DNA of 64,000 nt from Vibrio cincinnatiensis DSM 19608 (GTDB lineage: Bacteria > Pseudomonadota > Gammaproteobacteria > Enterobacterales > Vibrionaceae): NCBI RefSeq assembly GCF_900167345.1, contig NZ_FUXB01000006.1:124001-188000 (forward strand), read 5' to 3'. Made by a program: the position numbers and the translations under genes. This document shows positions 22,221 to 30,929 of this stretch, piece by piece. Position 1 is the stretch's first letter, and every line of letters starts with the position of its first letter. Under the pieces are notes generated by a model. It ran no database searches, was not told the DNA's origin, and saw only the letters and a list, made by a program, of their open reading frames with translations.

Positions 22221-24110
22221 CTAAGAAGATTCAACAATTGCGGTTTCATCAATATCGTATTTACGAATCTTGCGCCATAAGGTTGTGCGGCCAACGCCCA
22301 ATGCTTTGGCGGTTTGTTGTAAATGTCCCTGATGATGTTTTAACGCTTGAATAATGGCATTTTTTTCCATTAACTCAAGGCGTTGAATGGGCTGCGCTTG
22401 GTCAGTGCGTTGGCGGATCCTATCAGGCAGGTCGCAAAGACGGATAACACGATGAGCCGAGCTGAGTAACACTTTATCCATCACACTCAGTAACTCGCTG
22501 CGATTACCGGGCCAGCTATAGTCCAAGAGAGTTTGCAAAGCCTCTGCGGTAAGCGTGCAGTTGGCTCGGTGAACAATATGTGAGATCAGGGTACGGGTAT
22601 AATCAATGGTCTCTCGCTGTGGAGGAATACACACCTCAATGCCTTGCATCGCGTAATACAATTGACGGCTAAATACCCCTGATTCGACTAATTTATCCAA
22701 ATCAGCACTACTGGTGCTGATCACGCGCACATTGACTGGAATCACTTGCTGACTATGTAAGCGGGTGAGAAATCCGGTTTTTAAAATCGCCAATAAGCTG
22801 GCTTGTAAGTAAGGTGGCAGATACTCGATGTGTTCTAAAATCAGCGTGCCATTGTAAGCCAATTCAAATTTTGATGGTTGGCTCTGCTGATCATCCCCGA
22901 GTAGCGCTTGCGCTAATTGTTCGGGTTGTAAAGCGGCACAATCAATAATCATCAGTGGTGCGAGGCGTTGCTGGCTTTTATGATGAATGGCTAATGCGAG
23001 CGAGAGTTTACCGACGCCATCTTCTCCTTGTAATAGTACTGGCACCGAGACTTTGGCCGCTTTTTCAATTCGCTGCTGGCAAGGGTGGCCTTCCAATAAC
23101 CACAAGTTTTCGCCCGGTTGCCAATAGTCGCCGCCAATAAGATGCCGTTCATGATGTTGAGACAGTGGTTCACAGGGATGAAATAGCGCCATCACTTCAC
23201 CACTACTGAGTGGTTTAAGCGAGAGAATCACTTTCAGCAATTGTTGCTGACAATCCACCATGACTTCGACTTTTTCCAGTTTAGTTCTATCAGCTAAAGC
23301 TTGTTCAACCACGGGGGGAAAATGGAATAACGCTTCAATGTGCAGGCCAATATGACTCTCATCTAAGCCTAACCATTGCCGAGCACAGTGATTGATGTAC
23401 TGCACATAGCCAGACGCTTGCCATGTGACGACGCCTTGTTCTATTCCTTCTAATAATACATCACGCTGGGTGAGTAGCGTATTGGCTTGGGTAAGGCGTT
23501 GCTCTGAATTGAGTAGAGTTTCAATTTCCCGGGCGGCACTTTCCATTAATGCATCAATCATCATGGTGTGTTGTTGAGTTTCACCTATCAGAGTCAAGCT
23601 TGCTAGTAACTCGCCCATGGGATCGAAAATCGGTACTGCCGAGAAAAACCAAGGATGCAGTGCTTTACTCAGGTGCTCAGCTCCACTTGATAACTGTGCT
23701 TGATGTGTGAGTAAGCAGCGCTCGATGGCGTGATTACCGATCCGTTTATCTGTCCAATCCGCTCCGATGCCTAAGCCGAGGTTCGATAACGCTTGGCTAA
23801 TTTTTACCGTACCTTGCAGGTGTAAGGTGACTCCTTGTGCATTGGTTATGCAAAATAACCAATCGGGATCGCGCAATTTTTCGGTGATAGCGTCTAAGAC
23901 TCGTTCGCTAAAACAGAGCAGGTTTTGCTGGGATTGCAGAGCCTCGTTAAGCGTTGAGCCTCTTAAGATTCTTGGCGGTTGCCAAGCTTTAGCTTGGCAA
24001 CATTGGCTTGCTTGCTGCCATTGTTGATAGAGCTCAGCATGCTGGCCTTTAACCGGTAACCAGCCAGTATCGACAAAAATTTTCCATTGTTTATAGGTAT
24101 CGGCAACCAT
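22221..24110 (-). CDS. dhaR: DhaR-type transcriptional activator of dihydroxyacetone metabolism
   Basis: 629 residues. N-terminal GAF/PAS sensor region (about 1-300), a degenerate AAA+ domain with Walker A GEDGVGK and the strand GTLILEHIEYLPPYLQ, and a Fis-type helix-turn-helix at the end (LQQTAKALGVGRTTLWRKIRKYDID). Like E. coli DhaR it lacks the GAFTGA loop needed for sigma-54, so it should act with sigma-70 polymerase. RQLYYAMQGIEVCIPPQRE resembles the E. coli protein closely. In E. coli DhaL:ADP activates and DhaK represses DhaR. The start at 24110 was preferred because the longer frame to 24179 begins with TTG inside the gldA terminator hairpin. Confidence 0.9.
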   Translation of the reverse strand: MVADTYKQWKIFVDTGWLPVKGQHAELYQQWQQASQCCQAKAWQPPRILRGSTLNEALQSQQNLLCFSERVLDAITEKLRDPDWLFCITNAQGVTLHLQGTVKISQALSNLGLGIGADWTDKRIGNHAIERCLLTHQAQLSSGAEHLSKALHPWFFSAVPIFDPMGELLASLTLIGETQQHTMMIDALMESAAREIETLLNSEQRLTQANTLLTQRDVLLEGIEQGVVTWQASGYVQYINHCARQWLGLDESHIGLHIEALFHFPPVVEQALADRTKLEKVEVMVDCQQQLLKVILSLKPLSSGEVMALFHPCEPLSQHHERHLIGGDYWQPGENLWLLEGHPCQQRIEKAAKVSVPVLLQGEDGVGKLSLALAIHHKSQQRLAPLMIIDCAALQPEQLAQALLGDDQQSQPSKFELAYNGTLILEHIEYLPPYLQASLLAILKTGFLTRLHSQQVIPVNVRVISTSSADLDKLVESGVFSRQLYYAMQGIEVCIPPQRETIDYTRTLISHIVHRANCTLTAEALQTLLDYSWPGNRSELLSVMDKVLLSSAHRVIRLCDLPDRIRQRTDQAQPIQRLELMEKNAIIQALKHHQGHLQQTAKALGVGRTTLWRKIRKYDIDETAIVESS

Positions 24111-24160
24111 AAATACATCTGCGGCTAGGGAGGCTGGGGATATGGTAACAAGAAGCTCGC

Positions 24161-24192
24161 CAAAAAACGAATCCCCCAATAAGATTGGGGGA
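24161..24192 (-). terminator. gldA terminator
   Basis: Stem TCCCCCAAT / ATTGGGGGA (24172-24192, loop AAG) followed on the minus strand by TTCGTTTTTT. It separates gldA from dhaR on the same strand. Confidence 0.85.
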
Positions 24193-24204
24193 CAAGCAGT
24201 ACCG

Positions 24205-25290
24205 TTAGGCGGTCGTTAAGGCATGGGTGGTGAGGATCGCCGCATAGACTTGGTCGGCACTCACGGGAAATGGCATGTTATGAATGGTCTCGCCTTCGGC
24301 GCAGGCCATTTCTGAAACCGCCATGATTTGTGGTAAATCGATAGTGGTGACGCCCATTTCGTGTAAATTGGTTGGTAGCCCCACCTGACGGCAGAAAGCC
24401 AGCACTTGGGCAAATTCTTCTTTAGGGGCATTCTCTAATACCAATTGTACTAAGGTACTGAACGCGACTTTTTCACCATGATAAAGGTGGTGACACTCTT
24501 CTAATACCGTTAAACCGTTATGAATCGCATGGGCTGCCGCCAGTCCGCAGCTTTCAAAGCCAATACCGCTTAAATACGTATTGGCTTCGATGATATTTTC
24601 CATCGCTTGAGTAACAAGACCTTGTTTGCCCGCCATCATCGCGCTATATCCATCTTCTAATAGCGTTTGATAACAGGTTTGAGCAATCGCAAAAGCCGCT
24701 TTGGTGGCGAGGCCCCCTGCCATGGTGGCTTTACCAGAAGCAATGGTCGCCCGCGCTTCAAAGTATGTGGCAAGGGCATCGCCCATCCCAGCAACCAATA
24801 AACGCACTGGAGCTTTGGCAACGATTTCGCTATCGACCAATACCATATTAGGGTTAGCAGGGAAGAATAGATACTCGCTGAACTCGCCCTGCTCGGTGTA
24901 GATCACCGCCAGAGAGCTGGTGGGGGCATCGGTGGAGGCGATGGTAGGGATGATCACCACTGGTAAACCTAAGTAATAAGCGACGCTTTTTGCCGTATCG
25001 AGCGCCTTACCACCACCAATGCCTATGATCACTTGAGCCTGATCTTCTTTAGCGACTTGCACTAAGCGTTCAATTTCATTACGGCTACATTGACCGTGAA
25101 AAGGCGATAGAGTGAGATGCATGTCGAGGCCAGCGAACTGAGTCGCTAGGCTATCTTCAACCAGTGGGAGAACCATAGGGTCAGTGATGGCGAAAGCCCG
25201 TTGACCAAAACCTGTGACATGGCGAGCCACTTGATGGATAGCGCCTTTACCTTGAATGTATTTACTGGGCGAGATTAAGATTTTTTCCAC
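24205..25290 (-). CDS. gldA: Glycerol dehydrogenase, NAD-dependent
   Basis: 361 residues from a GTG start at 25290 (product begins MEKILISPSKYIQGKG after initiation), with AAGGATC properly placed in front. An iron-type group III dehydrogenase that interconverts glycerol and dihydroxyacetone. Seen: GIGGGKALDTAK nucleotide loop, PTIASTDAPTSSL, metal ligands in AAGMGDALATYFEA-like context (AGMGDALATYFEAR), GLAAAHAIHNGLT and HHLYHGEKVAF. Family length is about 365. It lies beside dhaR and divergent from the dhaK-dhaL pair, giving the oxidative route glycerol to dihydroxyacetone to its phosphate. Confidence 0.95.
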   Translation of the reverse strand: MEKILISPSKYIQGKGAIHQVARHVTGFGQRAFAITDPMVLPLVEDSLATQFAGLDMHLTLSPFHGQCSRNEIERLVQVAKEDQAQVIIGIGGGKALDTAKSVAYYLGLPVVIIPTIASTDAPTSSLAVIYTEQGEFSEYLFFPANPNMVLVDSEIVAKAPVRLLVAGMGDALATYFEARATIASGKATMAGGLATKAAFAIAQTCYQTLLEDGYSAMMAGKQGLVTQAMENIIEANTYLSGIGFESCGLAAAHAIHNGLTVLEECHHLYHGEKVAFSTLVQLVLENAPKEEFAQVLAFCRQVGLPTNLHEMGVTTIDLPQIMAVSEMACAEGETIHNMPFPVSADQVYAAILTTHALTTA

Positions 25291-25514
25291 GTTATTGATC
25301 CTTATTATTTGATTTACATGAACCATTTTTATAGCGAGCTTGACGGTGAGAAGAGATGCCTCGCTCTGTTGGCTCTAGTAGTAAGTGGTTAAGCTCGGTT
25401 TGACAATCAGTTTTGCCAATCTGATGACCAATCAAATCCTTGTTTCACATTTCGTTAGTTTTTTATGCTGCTCACCAACCAAGAAAAGAGATAGATCACA
25501 AATCTCAGCCAATT

Positions 25515-25563
25515 GGTTCATTATGAAACAGCTTAAGAGCTTTGGTGGTTTCATAATGAAACC
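25515..25563. promoter_or_regulatory. Paired dha operators upstream of dhaK-dhaL
   Basis: Two palindromes: GGTTCATTATGAAAC (25515-25529, centre 25522) and GGTTTCATAATGAAACC (25547-25563, centre 25555, perfect). Centres are 33 bp apart, about three helical turns. The same architecture recurs at 27476-27523. They lie about 75-120 bp before the dhaK start. DhaR is the natural candidate regulator. The rest of 25291-25514 must carry the gldA promoter; an AGATCACA CRP-like half-site is at 25492. Confidence 0.6.
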
Positions 25564-25636
25564 TTTGTCGGATAAATTGCTTAATTTAGCGCTAATGATA
25601 GAGTTTTTTGACTAAACATTGCTTGGAGTGTTGTCT

Positions 25637-26629
25637 GTGTATAATGTGTTTGACCCCTGCTTTTTGAACGATTCTCCTTCCCCGGTCGCGGTGATTAGCG
25701 GCGGTGGACAGGGCCACGAACCTTTGCACAGTGAATTTGTTGGTCGAGGGATGCTGGCCGCTGCGTGTATCGGTGAGCATTTCACCGCGCCATCAGCGCT
25801 GCAAATTACTGAGCACGTTAATAAGCACTTACCATCCTCGACTCCTATCTTGTTTTTAGTGAAAAATCACACTGGTGACGTGCTGAATTTTCAACTGGCT
25901 ACCGAGTGGCTAACCGAGCAAGGCTATCAGGTGGATTTTTGTTTGGTTGATGATGATTGTGCTCCTTTACCCGCGCACTGCATAATGGGAGGCAAAGGGT
26001 TAGCGGGGATTGTCTTACTACAAAAACTGCTGGGTGCTTACAGCTTACAATTGGCTCATTCGGGTTTATCGGGTCAACAGCAACTCAGTGTTTTGACTGA
26101 GCAAGCGCGGCAATGGACGGCGCAATGCCATACCATCAGCGTGGGTTTTGTAGGCGATCAAGCTCCCGAGCCAGATCAACTGCTTGAGCAGATCAAAGTC
26201 GGGGTGGGGTTGCACAATGAACAAGGGATTATGCAGTTAACGTCGGGGACGTTTGCCGAGGTGTTGCAGCATCTGCATCAGCAGTTATTGATTGCGCCAC
26301 AGCGATCTCGATTGCAAATCCAGTGGTCGAGTGCAACCCATGATTGGCAGCAGCAATTTATCACTGCGCCAGTGGTGACAGATCCGCGTTATTTATTATT
26401 ACTCAATGGCTTAAGTGGGCAAGATCAGCAGCAGTTAGACCACCTCTGTCAATCAGTCAGCCAGCAATTAGCCCAGAGTGAGATGACCATCGTCGACGCT
26501 ATTGTGCAAGCGGTATGCCGTGGGGCGCATCCGAATGCTTTTTCTGTGACCTTATTCACCCTTGATGATCGGGCTTTATCGTGCTGGCAAGCTCCGGTCG
26601 ACACCGCCTATTGGCAATGGGGGAAATAA
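25637..26629 (+). CDS. dhaK: Divergent DhaK-type dihydroxyacetone-binding subunit
   Basis: 330 residues from GTG 25637, chosen because GGAG lies eight bases before it. It is a DhaK-fold protein: ISGGGQGHEPLHSEF (His27), KNHTGDVLNF (Asp81) and VGVGLHNEQGI with His193, the residue that binds dihydroxyacetone covalently in DhaK. All three key residues are therefore present. It is odd in two ways: about 29 N-terminal residues of normal DhaK are missing, and the GGGSGHEP loop has Gln for Ser. No DhaM phosphodonor is encoded in the window, while a complete fused ATP-dependent kinase lies just downstream. It may be catalytic with a distant DhaM or may act as a DhaR co-regulator. Confidence 0.82.
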   Translation: MYNVFDPCFLNDSPSPVAVISGGGQGHEPLHSEFVGRGMLAAACIGEHFTAPSALQITEHVNKHLPSSTPILFLVKNHTGDVLNFQLATEWLTEQGYQVDFCLVDDDCAPLPAHCIMGGKGLAGIVLLQKLLGAYSLQLAHSGLSGQQQLSVLTEQARQWTAQCHTISVGFVGDQAPEPDQLLEQIKVGVGLHNEQGIMQLTSGTFAEVLQHLHQQLLIAPQRSRLQIQWSSATHDWQQQFITAPVVTDPRYLLLLNGLSGQDQQQLDHLCQSVSQQLAQSEMTIVDAIVQAVCRGAHPNAFSVTLFTLDDRALSCWQAPVDTAYWQWGK

Positions 26630-26632
26630 ACC

Positions 26633-27274
26633 ATGCTTAGCCAAGCGATGGTGTATCACTGGTTGCAGTTACTCAGCCAGAATTTACTCCAACACAGTGA
26701 ATACCTTAATCAGTTGGATGCCGAAATTGGCGATGCCGATCATGGCGTGAATATTCAGCGCGGTTGTACTTTATTGGTCAGCAAATTGCCGAGCCTAGCG
26801 GATATGAGTATTGCCCATTTACTGCAAAATTTAGGCTTTGTGTTTCTTTCTGGCGTTGGCGGGGCCAGCGGACCTTTGTACTACACCTTATTTCAGAGAG
26901 CGGCGCACAGCGTGGAAGGCAAAACCGCGCTCAGTGTCGATGATCTTTATCGAGCGTTATTGAATGGCCAGCAAGGAGTGAAAACTCGCGGTTATGTGCA
27001 GTATCAAGATAAAACCTTATACGACATTTGGTATGTGGCGACAGAAACGCTACAGCGCTGCGTGGCTAGTCAATACACTATGGCGCAAAGCCTCACGGCA
27101 TTGAATGAGGCCTGTCAGCAAGCGGCTCGTGATTCGATTGCCCTGCCCGCTAAGCGCGGTAGAGCGGCCTACTTAGGCGAGCAAAGCTGCGGTTATTTGG
27201 ATCCCGGTATTGAGTCAAGCCGAGTGATGATTGCCAGTTTACAGCAAGCGTTTGAGCATCTCTGCGCTTCTTAG
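26633..27274 (+). CDS. dhaL: DhaL-type nucleotide-binding subunit
   Basis: 213 residues, helical-barrel DhaL family. The Mg-binding motif LDAEIGDADHGVNIQRG, the GVGGASGPLYYTLF nucleotide loop and a DKT segment are present; RAAYLGEQSCGYLDPG resembles the usual RASYLGERSIGHQDPG-like end. It starts three bases after the dhaK stop, so the two are one operon. In E. coli DhaL carries ADP that is phosphorylated by DhaM and also binds and activates DhaR. Here no dhaM follows; a hairpin with T-run comes next. Confidence 0.88.
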   Translation: MLSQAMVYHWLQLLSQNLLQHSEYLNQLDAEIGDADHGVNIQRGCTLLVSKLPSLADMSIAHLLQNLGFVFLSGVGGASGPLYYTLFQRAAHSVEGKTALSVDDLYRALLNGQQGVKTRGYVQYQDKTLYDIWYVATETLQRCVASQYTMAQSLTALNEACQQAARDSIALPAKRGRAAYLGEQSCGYLDPGIESSRVMIASLQQAFEHLCAS

Positions 27275-27317
27275 AAACTTCTCTCTTAAGTCCGTTTTTT
27301 CCATTTCTTATCTGAAT

Positions 27318-27350
27318 CAAGCAGCGCTCGTATGGGCTGCTTGGTATTTT
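27318..27350 (+). terminator. Terminator behind dhaK-dhaL
   Basis: Stem CAAGCAGC / GCTGCTTG (8 bp, 10-base loop) followed by GTATTTT. It separates the dhaK-dhaL operon from the dhaKL kinase gene. Confidence 0.7.
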
Positions 27351-27475
27351 CTGCTGCTCTCTATCAGTAATGTTCAGTCGTTTTGGGGCTTCATCAACTT
27401 TTGAGGCTAGGGAGTCAACGGCTTTCACGTCATATCGCCTAAGTTCACACTCTAAGGAGAGTGAGCGCTGATGGT

Positions 27476-27523
27476 GTTTCATTATGAACCCATCTTGAAA
27501 TTAATGATGTTTCATTTTGCAAC
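27476..27523. promoter_or_regulatory. Paired dha operators upstream of the DhaKL kinase
   Basis: GTTTCATTATGAACC (27476-27490, centre 27483) and the weaker GTTTCATTTTGCAAC (27509-27523, centre 27516), again 33 bp apart, about 80-130 bp before the kinase ATG. The match in sequence and spacing with 25515-25563 argues for the same regulator. Confidence 0.58.
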
Positions 27524-27603
27524 GTCAGAATTTTTTTGCTGTTCGTAGTCGTCATACGCACAATCAAAGCTGTTGATTTACTTTCAATCCAAGGAATAAC
27601 GAG

Positions 27604-29259
27604 ATGACTCAATTTTTTATTAATAATAAAGAGCAATTAGTAAACGAAGCGATTGAAGGGGCGGTATTAACCAGCCCTTGGCAAAACTTAGAACAATTGG
27701 ACATCGACCCGCATATTCGGATCGTGGTTCGCCGTGATTGGGATAAAAGCAAAGTAGCGATTATTTCTGGCGGTGGTTCGGGCCATGAACCCGCTCACGT
27801 TGGCTTTGTCGGTAAAAATATGCTGACCGCCGCGGTGTGTGGTGATGTGTTTGCTTCGCCCAGTGTTGATGCGGTGTTCAATGCCATTGTTCAAGTGACC
27901 GGTGAAGCAGGCTGTTTATTGATTGTAAAAAACTACACCGGCGATCGATTAAACTTTGGTTTAGCAGCAGAAAAAGCCAAACGTCTCGGTTATCAAGTTG
28001 AGATGGTGATGGTCAGTGACGACATTGCCTTGCCAGACAATAAGCAGCCACGTGGTGTGGCTGGCACCTTATTTGTACATAAAGTCGCTGGCTATGTGGC
28101 GGAGCAAGGTCAATCGCTTGCTATGGTGGCACAAGCGGCGCAAGTGGCGATTCAACGCACCGCCAGTATTGGCGTGGCACTCTCCAGTTGTCATTTACCG
28201 GGTGAAACGCACAGTGAGCGAGTCGCCCCCGGTCATGCTGAGTTAGGCTTAGGTATTCACGGCGAGCCTGGCGTTTCGGTTTTAGCGACGCAAAATAGCC
28301 GTGAGATTTTAGCCATCATGATTGAAAAGCTGCTGAGCGCTTATCCGTTAACGGGTGATGATAAAGTGGCAGTGCTACTCAATAACTTGGGTGGCGTATC
28401 CAATCTTGAAATGAGCTTGTTAACGCGCGATCTGTGTCATTCTTCTCTTGCGCCCTCAATCCAATATTTAGTGGGTCCAGCGCCCTTGATGACGGCGTTG
28501 GATATGAAAGGTTTTTCCATCTCGTTACTGCATTTAGATGCGCAACTGGAAACGGCATTACTGGCTCCAACCGAGGTCAGCAGCTGGCCAACGCCTTTAG
28601 CGGTTAATGAGGTTGCACGCCGCGTAGTCGAAAAGCAAGCCGATCAACTGCAATATCAAGCCTCCGAACATGCTGAGCATCAAATGATCGTTAACTGTAT
28701 TTGCCAGACCTTGATTGCTAATGAAAGTGAGCTTAATCGTCTCGATAGCCTAGTTGGTGATGGCGATACCGGCTCTACCTTTGCTGCTGGTGCACGACAA
28801 GTCTATCGTGAGAGCCAAGCTAATCAATTGCCATTCGCGCAAGTCGATAAGTTATTAGGCGTGGTGGGAGAGCGTCTTGCAACCGTGATGGGCGGCTCAA
28901 GTGGGGTGTTATTGTCGATTTTCTTTACCGCTGCGGGTCAGCAGATGAGTGAAGGTCAATCGCTGGCGAGGGCATTAGTGGCGGGATTAAATAAAATGAA
29001 ACAGTACGGCGGCGCTGAGTTGGGTGATAGAACCATGATTGATGCGCTGCAGCCAGCACTAGAAGCGTTAGTGGCTGGGCAAAACTTAACCGAAGCGGCA
29101 AGCGCTGCTGAGCAAGGCAGTGCTTCCACCGCGTTAATGAATAAAGCCAATGCTGGACGCTCGTCTTATTTAGCCAGTGACAGTTTAAGCGGTGTTAAAG
29201 ACCCCGGTGCCGTTGCGGTCGAAAGCGTCTTTGCCGAGCTGGCCAAACGGAATCGTTAA
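27604..29259 (+). CDS. dhaKL: ATP-dependent dihydroxyacetone kinase, DhaK-DhaL fusion
   Basis: 551 residues, the length of the Citrobacter freundii single-chain enzyme. N-terminal DhaK domain (about 1-330) with IISGGGSGHEPAHVGFVGK, KNYTGDRLNFGLAAEKAKRLG (in parts KNYTGDRLNF) and LGLGIHGEPG, whose His binds dihydroxyacetone covalently. C-terminal DhaL domain (about 355-551) with LDSLVGDGDTGSTFAAGA, MGGSSGVLLSIFF and ELGDRTMIDALQP. It phosphorylates dihydroxyacetone with ATP to feed glycolysis. AAGGAATAACGAG precedes the ATG and a strong terminator follows. It has its own promoter with paired operators. Confidence 0.97.
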   Translation: MTQFFINNKEQLVNEAIEGAVLTSPWQNLEQLDIDPHIRIVVRRDWDKSKVAIISGGGSGHEPAHVGFVGKNMLTAAVCGDVFASPSVDAVFNAIVQVTGEAGCLLIVKNYTGDRLNFGLAAEKAKRLGYQVEMVMVSDDIALPDNKQPRGVAGTLFVHKVAGYVAEQGQSLAMVAQAAQVAIQRTASIGVALSSCHLPGETHSERVAPGHAELGLGIHGEPGVSVLATQNSREILAIMIEKLLSAYPLTGDDKVAVLLNNLGGVSNLEMSLLTRDLCHSSLAPSIQYLVGPAPLMTALDMKGFSISLLHLDAQLETALLAPTEVSSWPTPLAVNEVARRVVEKQADQLQYQASEHAEHQMIVNCICQTLIANESELNRLDSLVGDGDTGSTFAAGARQVYRESQANQLPFAQVDKLLGVVGERLATVMGGSSGVLLSIFFTAAGQQMSEGQSLARALVAGLNKMKQYGGAELGDRTMIDALQPALEALVAGQNLTEAASAAEQGSASTALMNKANAGRSSYLASDSLSGVKDPGAVAVESVFAELAKRNR

Positions 29260-29287
29260 TCCTTTAGATTATTAATGCTCTTAATGT

Positions 29288-29315
29288 AAACCACTGGTTT
29301 CCGGTGGTTTTTTTA
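29288..29315 (+). terminator. dhaKL terminator
   Basis: Stem AAACCACTGG / CCGGTGGTTT (one T-G wobble, loop TTT) followed by a T-run. Confidence 0.88.
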
Positions 29316-29460
29316 TTTACTAACCATTGAAAAGTCTTCTTATCTTCGTTGTGTCAGCATGATTGATAACGATGATTGTTCTTATGGATTAACATCGTGA
29401 TTTGTGCAGAGAACAGAGTCTGGTTATAACCCATGATTCGTTAACCAAGTAGTGAACATC

Positions 29461-30069
29461 ATGGGATTAGAGAAGTTGCTGGACGCGATAGCAGAACAAG
29501 GCTGGTATGTGTGGGATGATTTTTTGACTCCCGATCAAGTCAGCCGTTTACGATTTTGCGCCCCTAAAAGTTGGCAGCGAGCCCGTGTTGGTCGTCAAGA
29601 TGAAGCCCAGCACATTAGCCAGATCCGCAGTGATAAGATTCAATGGCTGAAAGAGTCTATGGGCCAGCCAATACAAGATTATTTGGATCAGATGGAGCAG
29701 ATTCGCCAGCAGGTCAATCAACACTTCTTTTTAGGGTTATTTGAATACGAGGCGCATTTCGCAAAATACGAGGTGGGGGATTTCTATAAAAAACATCTGG
29801 ATGCGTTTCGAGGCAATGAAAACCGTAAGTTAACCACGGTGTTTTACATGAACCCCCATTGGTGCGCTGCCGATGGCGGAGAATTGAAGCTTTATGATTT
29901 GAACGATCAATGGATTGAAACCATTGCTCCCACCTCAGGCCGTTTAGTGGTGTTCTTATCGGAGAGATTTCCTCATGAAGTCTTACCGACTCAAGCGGAG
30001 CGGATCAGTATTGCGGGTTGGTTTCGAACCAATGGGGTGACAGAAAACAGGTTGGATATTGCTCGCTAG
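29461..30069 (+). CDS. 2-oxoglutarate-Fe(II) dioxygenase, SM-20/prolyl hydroxylase-like
   Basis: 202 residues. A double-stranded beta-helix dioxygenase: iron ligands His112 and Asp114 in FYKKHLDAF, the distal His172 in FPHEVLP, and Arg181 nine residues later (ERISIAGWFR) for 2-oxoglutarate. TVFYMNPHWCAADGGELKLY is the usual core. Related bacterial proteins hydroxylate prolyl residues, but the substrate here is unknown. The start is uncertain: a GTG at 29452 and ATG at 29461 are both in frame with poor ribosome sites. It stands alone between the dha locus and speG. Confidence 0.85.
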   Translation: MGLEKLLDAIAEQGWYVWDDFLTPDQVSRLRFCAPKSWQRARVGRQDEAQHISQIRSDKIQWLKESMGQPIQDYLDQMEQIRQQVNQHFFLGLFEYEAHFAKYEVGDFYKKHLDAFRGNENRKLTTVFYMNPHWCAADGGELKLYDLNDQWIETIAPTSGRLVVFLSERFPHEVLPTQAERISIAGWFRTNGVTENRLDIAR

Positions 30070-30237
30070 AGATAATCACGAAGCGAGTCATTGGTGATTC
30101 GTCTCGTGCTTATATCTTTATTACTTGAAGCATCCATGGTGTGACCGGCATGTCTTTGCTTCAATCACCTTTATTATTTATATTGATGGAGAAATTCTTA
30201 TTTGCCACTTACTGACCACATCAAGCTATTTAAGTGT

Positions 30238-30765
30238 CTATTCTTGATTGGATTTTTTTAAATAATCACTTTGTAGAATGTACATACGTTTGACATCTCG
30301 GTAACCGCCATTAATGAAAAACTCTTGTACTAAATGGCCTTCTTCAATAAATCCGCACATTTCATAAAGATGGATGGCTTTATCATTTTCAATGGCGACA
30401 TGCAGATAAATTTTGTGTAGGTTAAGAATCGTGAAAGAGTAGTCGAGAGCTCGGTGAATGAGTGTACGAGCATAGCCTTTACCTTGGTGTTCTGGCGTGA
30501 TAATAATCTGAAATTCAGCACTCCGGTGGATGTAGTTAATTTCAATTAATTCGACTAATCCGATCAGCTCTTTCTGTGCATTTTCAACGACAAAACGGCG
30601 TTCAGCATTATCATGAATATGTTTATTATACAGTTCTTCCAGTTCATCGAATGATTCATAGGGTTCTTCAAACCAGTACGACATAATATTGCGATTATTG
30701 TTAAGGTTATGGATAAAGCGTAAATCGCCGCGCTCTAAAGCCCTAAGCGCTAATTGGTGTTTCAT
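30238..30765 (-). CDS. speG: Spermidine N1-acetyltransferase
   Basis: 175 residues, GNAT fold. It acetylates spermidine or spermine with acetyl-CoA and so limits polyamine toxicity. NLNNNRNIMSYWFEEPYES and EFQIIITPEHQGKGYARTL (acetyl-CoA loop) are as I recall from Vibrio cholerae SpeG, a dodecamer with an allosteric polyamine site; the acidic NAERRF / EELYNKHIHD region that shapes that site is conserved. GAGG precedes the ATG. It lies next to malK on the same strand, as in Vibrio cholerae chromosome 2. Confidence 0.95.
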   Translation of the reverse strand: MKHQLALRALERGDLRFIHNLNNNRNIMSYWFEEPYESFDELEELYNKHIHDNAERRFVVENAQKELIGLVELIEINYIHRSAEFQIIITPEHQGKGYARTLIHRALDYSFTILNLHKIYLHVAIENDKAIHLYEMCGFIEEGHLVQEFFINGGYRDVKRMYILQSDYLKKSNQE

Positions 30766-30876
30766 AAAGCCTCATATTTCCCTTTTTAGGAGAGATTACT
30801 TTACTGCGGATAGGCGGGTTTGGCGAGAGGGGCTTAAGATTTTATTGAGTATTTTTATCGTCAGCTAAAATAAAAT

Positions 30877-30907
30877 ATCCCCCTAATACTATCTGCATGA
30901 GGGGGAT
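30877..30907 (-). terminator. malK terminator
   Basis: Stem ATCCCCCT / AGGGGGAT (8 bp, 15-base loop) followed on the minus strand by ATTTTATTTT, 22 bases beyond the malK stop. Confidence 0.75.
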
Positions 30908-30929
30908 GAGGGTTGTCGTTCATGGCTGC

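Noticed and set aside
25556..25615. Short frame MKPLSDKLLNL before dhaK as its missing N-terminus
   Set aside because: It ends in TAA before dhaK, begins inside an operator and does not resemble the usual DhaK N-terminus.
30902..30911. Exact MalT-box sequence GGGGATGAGG downstream of malK
   Set aside because: It lies partly in the right arm of the malK terminator hairpin and is not in front of any mal gene.
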